DNA of 64,000 bases, taken from Streptomyces katrae (GTDB taxonomy: Bacteria > Actinomycetota > Actinomycetes > Streptomycetales > Streptomycetaceae). The notes under the pieces are model-generated. The model did not search any database and had not been told where the DNA came from. It saw only the letters and a program-made list of their open reading frames with translations. A program made the position numbers and the translations under genes. The DNA lies in the NCBI RefSeq assembly GCF_002028425.1, contig NZ_CP020042.1:4873560-4937559 (forward strand). Reading direction: 5' to 3'. This document shows positions 17,346 through 26,500 of this stretch, piece by piece (the first letter of the stretch is position 1; every line of letters begins with the position of its first letter).

Positions 17346-18131
17346 GTGACCCCCGTGCCCCCGGCCCCGACGCCCCCGCCCGTCTTCGACTTCCACGCGC
17401 GCCTGGTCCCGCAGGACGGCGCGGCAGCCCGCCTGCTCGGCACCATGGACGCGCACGGGATCACCCGGGCGGCCGTCTCCGCTGGGGGCACGATCCCCCT
17501 CGACCTGCTGTCCCGGCAGCTGGTCGAGGGGGGCCACATCGAGACCGACGCCGACAACGACGCGGTCCTCGCCGCCTGCCGGACCTCCGGCGGCCGGCTG
17601 GTCCCCTTCCACTTCGCCAACCCGCACCGGGAGCCCGGCGCCTACGCCGGCCGGGCCGCCGAGTTCCGCGGCCTGGAGATCTCCCCCGCGGTGCACGGCG
17701 TGCCCTTCGCGGACCCGCGCACCCACGCCCTCGTCGAGATCGCCGAGCGGCACCGCCACCCCGTCTACACGGTGTGCCTGCACCGCCCCGGGGCCATGGT
17801 CCGCGACCTGGCCGCCCTCGCCGCGGCCTTCCCCCGGGTCACCTTCGTCCTCGGCCACTCCGGCGTCGGCGAGATCGACCTCCACGGGATCGGGCTGATC
17901 AAGGACAGCCCCAACGTCCTGCTGGAGACCTCGGGCGGCTACTCGGCCGTCATCCGGCTGGCCGTCGAACGGCTCGGCGCCCGCCGGCTGCTCTTCGGCA
18001 CCGAACACCCGCTACAGCACCCCGCCGTCGAACTCGCCAAGTACGCGGCCCTGGGCCTGGAGCACCGGCAGCTCCGGCAGATCCTCTGGCACAACGCGGC
18101 GGACCTGCTGGGGCCCGAAGACCCCTTGTGA
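17346..18131 (+). CDS. Amidohydrolase-fold (ACMSD/decarboxylase-like) protein with altered metal ligands
   Basis: 261 residues, PF04909-type TIM barrel. Family members are metal-dependent hydrolases or hydroxybenzoate decarboxylases. The N-terminal HxH site reads FDFHARL, with Arg in place of the second His. The strand-8 aspartate motif reads FGTEHP, with Glu-His in place of Asp. The His of VCLH and of GHSGVGEI is kept. It may therefore use a different metal set, or act without metal. From context it may decarboxylate or hydrolyse an aminohydroxybenzoate intermediate (inference). GTG 17346 is the only good start, 7 bases after griH. The next gene begins 1 base after its stop. Confidence 0.7.
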   Translation: MTPVPPAPTPPPVFDFHARLVPQDGAAARLLGTMDAHGITRAAVSAGGTIPLDLLSRQLVEGGHIETDADNDAVLAACRTSGGRLVPFHFANPHREPGAYAGRAAEFRGLEISPAVHGVPFADPRTHALVEIAERHRHPVYTVCLHRPGAMVRDLAALAAAFPRVTFVLGHSGVGEIDLHGIGLIKDSPNVLLETSGGYSAVIRLAVERLGARRLLFGTEHPLQHPAVELAKYAALGLEHRQLRQILWHNAADLLGPEDPL

Positions 18132-18132
18132 G

Positions 18133-19335
18133 ATGACTATGGAACAGCAGCCACGCATCGCTGTCGTGGGGGCGGGGATCGGAGGTCTGGCCCTCGCACT
18201 CGGGCTCGCCCGCGCGGGCCTGTCCTGCGACGTGTACGAACAGACCCGCCACCTGCGCGAGATCGGCGCCGGCCTCCAGGTCGCCCCCAACGCCGCCCGG
18301 CTGCTGCACCGCCTCGGCGTCGAGAGCTGCCTGCGCGCGGTCGCCGTACGGCCCCGCGCGATCGAACTGCGCCGCTGGAACGACGGCGGACTCCTCGCCC
18401 GCACCCCGCTCGGCGAGGAGTGCGAGGAGAGGTACGGTGCCCCGCACTACGCCGTCCACCGCGCGGACCTGCACCAGATCCTGCTCTCCAAGCTCCCCGC
18501 CGGCACCCTGCGCCTCGGCCTGCGGTGCGTGGGCGTCGAGCAGCACGGCGACGAGGCGGTGCTCCGGTTCGAGGACGGCTCCACCCGGCGCGCCGACCTC
18601 GTCGTCGGCGCCGACGGGATCCACTCGGCCACCCGCGACCTCCTCGTCAAGGACGAACCCCGCTACTCCGGCCAGGACATGTACCGCGGCCTGGTCCCCG
18701 CCGAACGCCTCCCGCACCTGGTCGCCGATCCCGCCGTACGGCTGTGGCTCGGCCCGGGCCGGCACTTCGTCTGCTACCCCGTCGCCGGTGGCACCCGGAT
18801 CAGCTTCGCCGCGACCGCCCCCGGCGTCGGGCGGCGGCCCGAGGAGTCGTGGAACACCCCCGGCCGCATCGAGGACCTGCGGGCCGCGTACGACGGCTGG
18901 CACGGGGACGTCGCCGCCGTCCTCGACGCCGCCGGGGAGGTCGGCCGCTGGGCCCTGCACGACCGCGACCCCGTACCGGGCTGGTCCCGGGGCCGGGTCA
19001 CCCTCCTCGGGGACGCCGCCCACCCGATGCTGCCCTTCCGGGCCCAGGGCGCCAACCAGGCCGTGGAGGACGCCGCCGCCCTGGTGGTGTGCCTCACCGA
19101 GCACGGCGGCACCGGCCTGGCCGAGCGGCTGCGCCGCTACGAGCGGGTCCGGATGGCGCGCACCGCGCGGATCCAGCAGATCTCCCGCGACAACGCCAAG
19201 ACCCTCCACCTGCCGGACGGGGACGGCCAGCGCCACCGCGACGCCGCCCTCGGAAGCAGCCACGAACTGGCCGCCCAGGACTGGCTGTTCGGATACGACG
19301 CGGCCGAGGCCGCCAGAGCGGAGCCCATACGATGA
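18133..19335 (+). CDS. FAD-dependent aromatic monooxygenase (salicylate hydroxylase-like; CreL-type candidate)
   Basis: 400 residues, class A flavoprotein hydroxylase. The Rossmann motif VVGAGIGGLALALGLARAG is at residue 10, DG follows at VVGADGIHSATR, and GDAAHPMLPFRAQGANQAVED is the FAD-ribityl motif. It should hydroxylate (possibly with decarboxylation) an electron-rich benzoate using NAD(P)H and O2. In the cremeomycin cluster an enzyme of this kind hydroxylates 3,4-AHBA. It is embedded in the operon, starting 1 base after the amidohydrolase stop and overlapping the next gene by ATGA. Confidence 0.85.
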   Translation: MTMEQQPRIAVVGAGIGGLALALGLARAGLSCDVYEQTRHLREIGAGLQVAPNAARLLHRLGVESCLRAVAVRPRAIELRRWNDGGLLARTPLGEECEERYGAPHYAVHRADLHQILLSKLPAGTLRLGLRCVGVEQHGDEAVLRFEDGSTRRADLVVGADGIHSATRDLLVKDEPRYSGQDMYRGLVPAERLPHLVADPAVRLWLGPGRHFVCYPVAGGTRISFAATAPGVGRRPEESWNTPGRIEDLRAAYDGWHGDVAAVLDAAGEVGRWALHDRDPVPGWSRGRVTLLGDAAHPMLPFRAQGANQAVEDAAALVVCLTEHGGTGLAERLRRYERVRMARTARIQQISRDNAKTLHLPDGDGQRHRDAALGSSHELAAQDWLFGYDAAEAARAEPIR

Positions 19336-20978
19336 CCCAGCCCACCGCGACCGCGGAAGCCCCCACCCCGGCCCTGACCCGCGAGGAACTCGCCCGCGCG
19401 GCCGCCCTCGGCGGCGGCAGCCTGCTGGAGCACGCCCTCGCCGCCAGCGCCGAGCCCGACGCCCCCTTCCTGCACAGCGAGCACCCGCTGCTCGACCCGG
19501 CGGGGGAGCGCCGCCACGACTTCACCCTGACCGGCCTGGACGACCTGGCCCGGACCTGGTCCGCCTGGTACCTCGCGCACGGCATCGGCCCCCGCGACCG
19601 GGTCGCCGTCTACCTCAAGGACAGCTTCGAGGACGTCCTGCACTTCCTCGCCCTCAGCCAGATCGGCGCCATCCCCGTCCTGGTCAACGGGCGGCTCCCC
19701 GCCGCCGTCGCCGCCGGACTGTACGAGCGCACCGGCGCGTCCGGCCTGGTCACCGACGCCGCCCACCGCGAGGCCCTGCGCGCCGCCGGCGCCCTCGAGG
19801 CCTTGCGGGTCCTCGCCGTGTCCGACGAGCTCACCTCCCTCGGCGCCGGCCGCCTCGACCCCGCCGGCCGCTTCCGGCACGCCCCCGACGACCCGGTGCT
19901 GATCAGCCACTCCTCCGGCACCACCGGCATCCCCAAGGCCGTCGTGTGGACCCACGAGGGCGCGGTCGCCGCCCTGCGCGAGCTGCTGCTCCTGCCGCAG
20001 CCCGCCGAACGCGAGGTGCTGCTGTCCGCCGTACCCCAGTCCCACCAGGCCGGGGCCAGCTTCGCCGCCGGAGCCCTGCTCACCGGCGCCCGCCTGATCG
20101 CGCTCGCCGACCGCTCCGGCGCCCACGTGGCCGCCGCGATCACCGAGCACCGCCCGCACACCGTCGTCGCCTTCGCCCAGACCTACGCCGAACTCGCCGC
20201 CCTCGGCCCCGACGACGACGTGCTCTCCTCGGTACGGCGGTGGTTCAACACCGGCGACTCCGCGCACGGCCGGCACATCGCCCCCCTGGTCCGCGCCGGC
20301 GCCGAGTTCATCGACGGCCTCGGCTCCTCCGAACTCGGCTTCGCCCAGTTCGGCCACGTCACCACCGCCGGCACCGTCCGCCACGACCGCTGCATCGGCC
20401 GCCCCCACCCCTGGGCGCGGATCGCCGTCCTGCGCGAGGACGGCACCCCCGCCGCCCGCGGCGAGGCCGGACTGCTCGGCGTCAAGAGCCCCACCCTCAC
20501 CCCCGGCTACTGGAACGACCAGGACCGCTACTACCGCTCCCGGCTCGGCGGCTGGTTCCTCTCCGGGGACGTCGTCCGCGAGGGCGAGGACGGCACGTAC
20601 TTCCACCTCGACCGGGCCGTCGACGTCATCCACACCCCCGAAGGCCCGGCGTACTCCCTCCTGATGGAGGAGACCCTGCTCGGCGCCCTGCCCGGGCTCG
20701 ACGACTGCGCCGTCGTCGGCGCGCGCGACGCCTCCGGAGCCGAACGCCCCGTCGCCGTCCTGCGCCCGGCCGACCCGGCCGGCGCCGACGCCGGGCAACT
20801 GCGCGCCGCCGCCGACAAGGCGCTCGCCGGAGCGGGTCTGCCCGCCCTGGGTGCGCTCCACGTCGCCCGCGACGCCGACGAGGTCCCGCTCGGGCCCTCC
20901 GGAAAGGTCCTCAAGCGCCAACTGCGCCGGCAGCTCGCCGACGCCCTGACCACTCCCACCCCTGGGGAACCCTCATGA
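19332..20978 (+). CDS. Class I adenylate-forming ligase (acyl-CoA synthetase-like; diazotase CreM-type candidate)
   Basis: 548 residues, ANL superfamily. The P-loop SSGTTGIPKAV is at residues 194-204, the aromatic motif DGLGSSELG follows around 330, the GDV aspartate is in SGDVVREG, and the terminal lysine is in GPSGKVLKRQL. Classical function is AMP activation of a carboxylate, but in cremeomycin and related pathways relatives (CreM, AvaA7, CmaA6) use ATP and nitrite to diazotise an aromatic amine. The presence of the nitrite-making fusion two genes downstream makes that role plausible but unproven. It overlaps neighbours by 4 bases at both ends. Confidence 0.8.
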   Translation: MTQPTATAEAPTPALTREELARAAALGGGSLLEHALAASAEPDAPFLHSEHPLLDPAGERRHDFTLTGLDDLARTWSAWYLAHGIGPRDRVAVYLKDSFEDVLHFLALSQIGAIPVLVNGRLPAAVAAGLYERTGASGLVTDAAHREALRAAGALEALRVLAVSDELTSLGAGRLDPAGRFRHAPDDPVLISHSSGTTGIPKAVVWTHEGAVAALRELLLLPQPAEREVLLSAVPQSHQAGASFAAGALLTGARLIALADRSGAHVAAAITEHRPHTVVAFAQTYAELAALGPDDDVLSSVRRWFNTGDSAHGRHIAPLVRAGAEFIDGLGSSELGFAQFGHVTTAGTVRHDRCIGRPHPWARIAVLREDGTPAARGEAGLLGVKSPTLTPGYWNDQDRYYRSRLGGWFLSGDVVREGEDGTYFHLDRAVDVIHTPEGPAYSLLMEETLLGALPGLDDCAVVGARDASGAERPVAVLRPADPAGADAGQLRAAADKALAGAGLPALGALHVARDADEVPLGPSGKVLKRQLRRQLADALTTPTPGEPS

Positions 20979-22201
20979 ACATGCGCAGGATCGCGCCGCT
21001 CGCGATCGGCACCTTCGCCATCGGCACCGACAACTTCATCGTCGCCGGCATCCTCGGCGGCATGGCCGACGACCTCGGCGTGTCCCTGGCCGCCGCCGGC
21101 CTCCAGGTCACCGTCTTCTCCCTGGTCTACGCACTGGGATCGCCGCTGCTGTCCGCGCTGACCCAGCAGGCCGAGCGGCGGGCCGTACTCGTCGGCAGCA
21201 TGGGCCTGTTCGCCCTGGCCAACGTGCTCACCGCCGTGGCCCCCGCCTTCGGGGTGCTGCTCGCCACCCGCATCGTCGCCGCCGTCGCCGCGGGCGTCTT
21301 CGGACCCGTCGCCACCGCGGCCGCCGCCGAACAGTCCGAGCCCGAGTTCCGGGGCCGGGCCATCTCCATCGTCACCGGCGGGCTCACCGTCTCCATCGTC
21401 CTCGGCGTCCCGATCGGCGTCCTGATCTCCGCCCTGTCCGACTGGCGCGGCGCCTTCTGGTTCGTGGCCGCACTCGCCCTGGTCGCCGCCCTGTCCACCG
21501 CCGCCGCGCTGCCCCGGCTGCCCGGCACCCCCGGACCCGGCATCGCCGAGCGGTTCCGGCCGATGCTCCGCCCGGCCGTCGGCCTGACCCTGCTGCAGTC
21601 CGTCACCGTCATCGGCTCGACCTTCATCGTCTTCACCTACCTGGCCACCCTGGTGCACGGCACGGGCGTCGGCGGCGACGGGGAGTTCGCCACCACCCTG
21701 ATCATGCTGGTCTTCGGGGTGGCCGCCGTCTTCGGCAACATCCTCGGCGGCCGCAGCGCCGACCGTGCCGGCGGCACCACCACCATCCGGCGCACCATCG
21801 TCGTGCTGGCCCTCGCCCTGGCCGCCGTCTCCCTGGTCGCCCAGACCCTCGACGGGACGTCCGCCTACGTCGCCCTGGCCGCCGTGATCGCCGTGTGGGG
21901 CGTCAGCGGCTGGGCCTTCACCCCGGCCCAGTTCTCCCGGCTCGCGCAGATCGACCCCGCGCACATGCACCTCACGTTCGCCCTCAACAACTCGGCGATC
22001 TACATCGGTTCGGCGCTCGGCGCCTCCATCGGCGGCGGCATCGTCGAGTGGGCCTCGGCCGGCGGCCTGGGCTGGGTCGCCGCCGGCGGGGAGGTCATCG
22101 GCCTGCTCCTGGTGCTCCTGGCCGTCGCCCGACCCGCCCTCGGCGTCCCCGCCGCCCCGCCCGCCGGCGAGCCCGGCCTCCAGCCGGCGGGCGAGCGATG
22201 A
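20975..22201 (+). CDS. MFS drug/metabolite exporter, DHA1-like
   Basis: 408 residues with about twelve hydrophobic helices and the MFS loop motif GGMADDLGVSLAAAG after TM1. It resembles actinobacterial AraJ/Cmx-type exporters, so it is the probable export and self-resistance function of the cluster. ATG 20975 overlaps the upstream stop (ATGA), and its own stop overlaps the next start (ATGA), so translation is coupled on both sides. The substrate is inferred from position only. Confidence 0.85.
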   Translation: MNMRRIAPLAIGTFAIGTDNFIVAGILGGMADDLGVSLAAAGLQVTVFSLVYALGSPLLSALTQQAERRAVLVGSMGLFALANVLTAVAPAFGVLLATRIVAAVAAGVFGPVATAAAAEQSEPEFRGRAISIVTGGLTVSIVLGVPIGVLISALSDWRGAFWFVAALALVAALSTAAALPRLPGTPGPGIAERFRPMLRPAVGLTLLQSVTVIGSTFIVFTYLATLVHGTGVGGDGEFATTLIMLVFGVAAVFGNILGGRSADRAGGTTTIRRTIVVLALALAAVSLVAQTLDGTSAYVALAAVIAVWGVSGWAFTPAQFSRLAQIDPAHMHLTFALNNSAIYIGSALGASIGGGIVEWASAGGLGWVAAGGEVIGLLLVLLAVARPALGVPAAPPAGEPGLQPAGER

Positions 22202-23577
22202 CCACGACACCGGCGGACGGCTCCGCACCCGCCGCCCCCTCGCCCCCCGCCGCCCCGCCGTCCGCCGCCCCCTGGCCGCGGCTCGGGGACTGGTCCGACC
22301 ACGCCGGACTGCTCCGCCTCCAGCGCGCGGCCCTGCCCGCCGCCCTCGCCCGCGCCCGGCGCAGCCCCTTCTACGCCGGACGCCTCACGGCGGGCCGCAC
22401 CTGCCTCGACGGGATCCGCCCCACCCTCAAGTCCGACCTGCGCGACGCCTACCCCTTCGGGATGCTCGCCGTACCCGGCAGCAAGGTCGCCACCTACCAC
22501 GAGTCCAGCGGCACCACCGGAGAGCCCACCGCCTCCTACCTCACCGAGAACGACTGGGCGGAGACCGCCGACCGCTTCAACCGCTCCGCGGCGGCCCTCA
22601 CCGCCGAGGACCGGGTGCTCGTCAAGACCCCGTACTCGATGGCGACCACCGCCCACCAGATGCACCACGCGGCCCGCACCGCCGGCGCCCTGGTGATCCC
22701 GGCCGACAACCGGACGTCGATGATGCCCTACCGGCGGCTGCTGCGGCTGGTCCGCGACGTCCGCCCCACCGTCACCTGGTCGCTGCCCAGCGAACCGCTG
22801 CTGTGGGCGGCCGCCGACGACGCCCTCGGCGCCGGGACCCTCGCCGCCGCGGCCGCCGGGAACGGCCCGCGCGCCCTGGTCGTCGCGGGGGAGCCGCTCA
22901 GCGCCGCCAAGCGGGCCCGGATCGGCGAACTGTGGGGCGGCGCCCGGGTGATCGAGGACTACGGCTCCACCGAGACCACCAGCCTCGCCGGGGAGTGCCC
23001 CCACGGACGGCTGCACGCCTGGGCCGACCGTTTCCTCTTCGAGGTCCAGGACCCGGCCATCGGCCGCATCACCCCCGCCGGCCGCGGACGGCTGCTCGTG
23101 ACCACCCTCCACCGGGAGGCCATGCCGCTCCTGCGCTACGACACCGGGGACCTCGTCGTCCTCGGGGCGGAGAACGACTGCCCCTGCGGCTGGGCGCTGC
23201 CCGTCATCGAGGTCCTCGGCCGAGACGGCACCCCCGTCCGCGTCGCCGGACGGGCCGTGCGCCCGCACGACATCGACGCGCTGGTCTACGGGCTGCCCGT
23301 CGAGTACCGGGCCCACCTCTGGCGCGCCGTCGCCGAGCACGACCGGCTGCGGCTGACCGTCGAGGCCCGCGAGGGCCGCGAGGTGCACGAGGAGGCCGCC
23401 GCGAAGCTGCGCGCCGGCTTCGCCGAAACCCTCGGCCTGCCCGTCGAGCTCACCGTCGGCGGCCCCGGAACCCTGATCCCGCCCGGCGCCCTGCTGCGCG
23501 AGGACCGGTTCGTCAAGCCCCGCTTCCTGTACGAGGCGGCCGATGCGAGGGAGGACGGATGGACGTATCTGGACTGA
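22198..23577 (+). CDS. PaaK-like adenylate-forming enzyme (phenylacetate-CoA ligase family)
   Basis: 459 residues. PaaK-family features are the P-loop ESSGTTGEPT (102-111), the adenine-binding EDYGSTETTS around 255 and the hinge aspartate in LRYDTGDLVVL. The family activates aryl acids as acyl-AMP. The N-terminus is a Pro/Ala-rich tail. It is the second ANL enzyme of the cluster, so one may activate the carboxylate and the other may diazotise, or make an amide or ester. The ATG overlaps the MFS stop. Its last 19 bases overlap the start of the fusion gene. Confidence 0.8.
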   Translation: MTTTPADGSAPAAPSPPAAPPSAAPWPRLGDWSDHAGLLRLQRAALPAALARARRSPFYAGRLTAGRTCLDGIRPTLKSDLRDAYPFGMLAVPGSKVATYHESSGTTGEPTASYLTENDWAETADRFNRSAAALTAEDRVLVKTPYSMATTAHQMHHAARTAGALVIPADNRTSMMPYRRLLRLVRDVRPTVTWSLPSEPLLWAAADDALGAGTLAAAAAGNGPRALVVAGEPLSAAKRARIGELWGGARVIEDYGSTETTSLAGECPHGRLHAWADRFLFEVQDPAIGRITPAGRGRLLVTTLHREAMPLLRYDTGDLVVLGAENDCPCGWALPVIEVLGRDGTPVRVAGRAVRPHDIDALVYGLPVEYRAHLWRAVAEHDRLRLTVEAREGREVHEEAAAKLRAGFAETLGLPVELTVGGPGTLIPPGALLREDRFVKPRFLYEAADAREDGWTYLD

Positions 23578-26500
23578 CGGCGCCCGGCGCCCGGTCCCCG
23601 TCGGCGGTCGCGGTCGTCGGCGTCGGACCGCGCGGCCTGAGCCTGCTGGAACGTCTCTGCGCCAACGCCCGGACGCTGCCCGGGGACGCCCGGATCACCG
23701 TCCACCTGATCGACCCGGCCGAGCACGGCCCGGGCCGGGTCTGGGCCACCGGGCAGGACCGGCTGCTGCTGATGAACACGGTCGCCTCGCAGGTCACGGT
23801 CTTCTCCGACAGCAGCGTGGTGATGGACGGCCCCGTGGAGCCGGGCCCCAGCCTGTACGCGTGGGCCCGCGACCTCGCCGCCGGGGCGGGGGCCGGCGGG
23901 GCGCAGGGCCACGGCGCGGACCGCGAACTCCTCGCGGAGGCCCGCGCCCTGACCCCGGACTCCTACCCCAGCCGGGCCTTCTACGGCGCCTACCTGCGCT
24001 GGGCCGCCGACCGCGTCCGGGCCGCGGCCCCGCCGCAGGTCGAGCTCGTCACCCACCGCTCGGCGGCCGTGGCCTGCGGCACCGACCCCGCCACCGGCCT
24101 GCCCTGGGTCCGCCTCGCCGACGGCACCCGGCTGCCCCGGCTCGCCGGGCTGGTCCTCGCCCAGGGCCACGTGGACGCCGAACCCTCCGCGCTCCAGCGG
24201 AAGTTCGCCGCCCACGCCGCCGGGCGCGGTCTGCTCTACGTACCGCCCGGCAACCCGGCGGAGAGCGATGTGGCCGCCGTCGCCGCGGGCGAACCGGTGC
24301 TGCTGCGCGGGCTGGGCCTGAACTTCTTCGACCACATGACCCTCTTCACCCACGGCCGCGGCGGCGCCTTCACCCAGGAGGGCGACCGGCTCGTCTACCA
24401 CCCGTCGGGCCGCGAACCGCAGCTGTACGCGGGCTCCCGGCGCGGGGTCCCGTACCAGGCGCGCGGCGAGAACCAGAAGGGCCCGCACGGCCGGCACACC
24501 CCGGCCGTACTGCGGCCCGAGGTGGTGGAGTCGCTGGTCAAGCGGTCGGCGGCGGAGGGCGGCCTGGACTTCCGGCAGGACCTGTGGCCGCTGATCGCCA
24601 AGGAGACCGAGACCGTCTACTACACCGGTCTGATCACCGCCCGCGACGGCCGTGAGGCCGGGGCCGCCTTCCGCCGCACCTGGCTCGAACTGCCCTGGGA
24701 CGGCCCGGAGGAACGCGAACGGCTGGAGGCGTACGGCGTCCCCGCCACGGCCCGCTGGGACTGGTCCCGACTCGCCGACGGCGGCCGCGAAGGGGGCTTC
24801 GGCGGGACCGCCGAACACCGCGCCTGGCTGCTCGGCCGGCTCCGCGGCGACCTGGCCCGGGCCCGCGCGGGCAACGTGGACGGCCCCTTCAAGGCCGCCC
24901 TCGACGTCCTGCGCGACCTGCGCAACGAGATCCGCCTCGTCGTGGACCACGGCGGGCTCACCGCCCGCTCGCACCGCGACGACCTGGAGCGCTGGTACAC
25001 CCCGCTGAACGCCTTCCTCTCCATCGGCCCGCCCGCGCGGCGGATCGCGGAGATGATCGCGCTCATCGAGGCGGGGGTCCTCACCGTCCTGGGCCCCGGC
25101 ACGCGCATGGACGTGGACCCGGTCTCGGGGGCCTTCGCCGCCGAGTCCGCCGTCCCCGGCTCACGGGTCCTGGCCCGGGTGCTGATCGAGGCCCGGCTGC
25201 CCGACGGCGACGTCCGGCGCACCGCCGACCCGCTGCTGCGCGGGCTGCTGGACACCGGGCAGGCCAGGCCGTACCGGATGACGGGCGGCCCGGAGGGCAT
25301 GGAGTACGAGACCGGCGCCCTGGCGGTGACCCGGCGCCCGTACCGCGTCGTCGCCGCCGACGGCCGCCCGCACCCGGCCCTGTACGCCTTCGGCGTGCCG
25401 ACGGAGGGCCTCCACTGGGTGACGGCGGCCGGGGTCCGGCCCGGCGTCGACTCGGTGACGGTCGGCGACGCGGACGCCCTGGCCCGCCAACTCCTCGGCC
25501 TCGGGGAGGCGGGGGAGGAGGACCCGGTCGAGGCCCACGAGGCCCACGAGGCGTCCGGGGCCGCCGGGGCGCAACCGTGGCCCGCCCGGGCGGAGTCCGG
25601 GCCGGCCCGGGCGGAACCCGAGGCGGCTCGGGCGGCGTCCGGGTCCGCACCGGCGGCGTCCGGGGCCGCGGCGGTGCAGAGCGGGCCGGCCCGGGCGGAA
25701 CCCGGGGCGGCTCGGGTGGCGTCCGGGTCCGCACCGGCGGCGTCCGGGTCCGCGGCGGTGCAGAGCGGGCCGGCCCGGGCGGAACCCGGGGCGGCTCGGG
25801 CGGCGTCCGGGTCCGCACCGGCGGCGTCCGGGGCCGCGGCGGTGCAGAGCGGGCCGGTGGCGGCGCGGGCCGGTGCCGGGCGGGAGGAGTCCTCCTCCGC
25901 CCGGGCGGTGTCCGGGGCGCCGGCGGTGGCTGCGCCCGTGGCGGCGGGCGGCGCGGCGGGGCCGGGGTCCGGCGGGGACGTCGGGCTGCTGAGCCCCGTG
26001 CGGGCCGGAACCGCCGCCGAGGCGGCCACCGGTGACGGGGCCTGGCTGCGGGCGCTGCTGGACGCCGAGGTGGCGCTGGTCCGGGCCCAGGCGCGGCTCG
26101 GGGTGGTGCCGGCCGCGGCCGCCGAGACGGTGGCCCGCGTGGCCGGGACGGCCCCGCTGCCCGCCGCGCTGCTCGCGGTCCGGGCGCGGGAGTCCGCGAA
26201 CCCGGTGGTGGCACTGGTGGAGGCGCTGACGGAGGCCGTCGCCGCCGTGGACCCGGCCGCCGCCGACTACGTGCACCGCGGCTCGACCAGCCAGGACATC
26301 ATGGACACGGCGGCCGTACTGGTCGCGGCCCGGGCGCTGGAGACCGTACTGGCCGACCTGGAGCGGTGCCGCACCGCGCTGGCCGGGCTCGCCGCCCGGC
26401 ACCGCGACACCCCGATGCCGGGCCGCACCCTCGCCCTGCACGCCGTGCCCGTCACCTTCGGGCTGAAGGCGGCCGGCTGGCTGGAGGCCGTCGCGGTGTC

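Noticed and set aside
15778..17349. 523-codon open frame overlapping the griH-like gene
   Set aside because: Pro/Arg-rich shadow of griH plus the low-complexity repeat; no recognisable domain.
18437..20970. Upstream extension of the MFS exporter frame (Pro/Arg-rich, over 800 codons)
   Set aside because: It overlaps two well-supported enzymes in another frame. The ATG at 20975 overlapping the ligase stop is the natural start.
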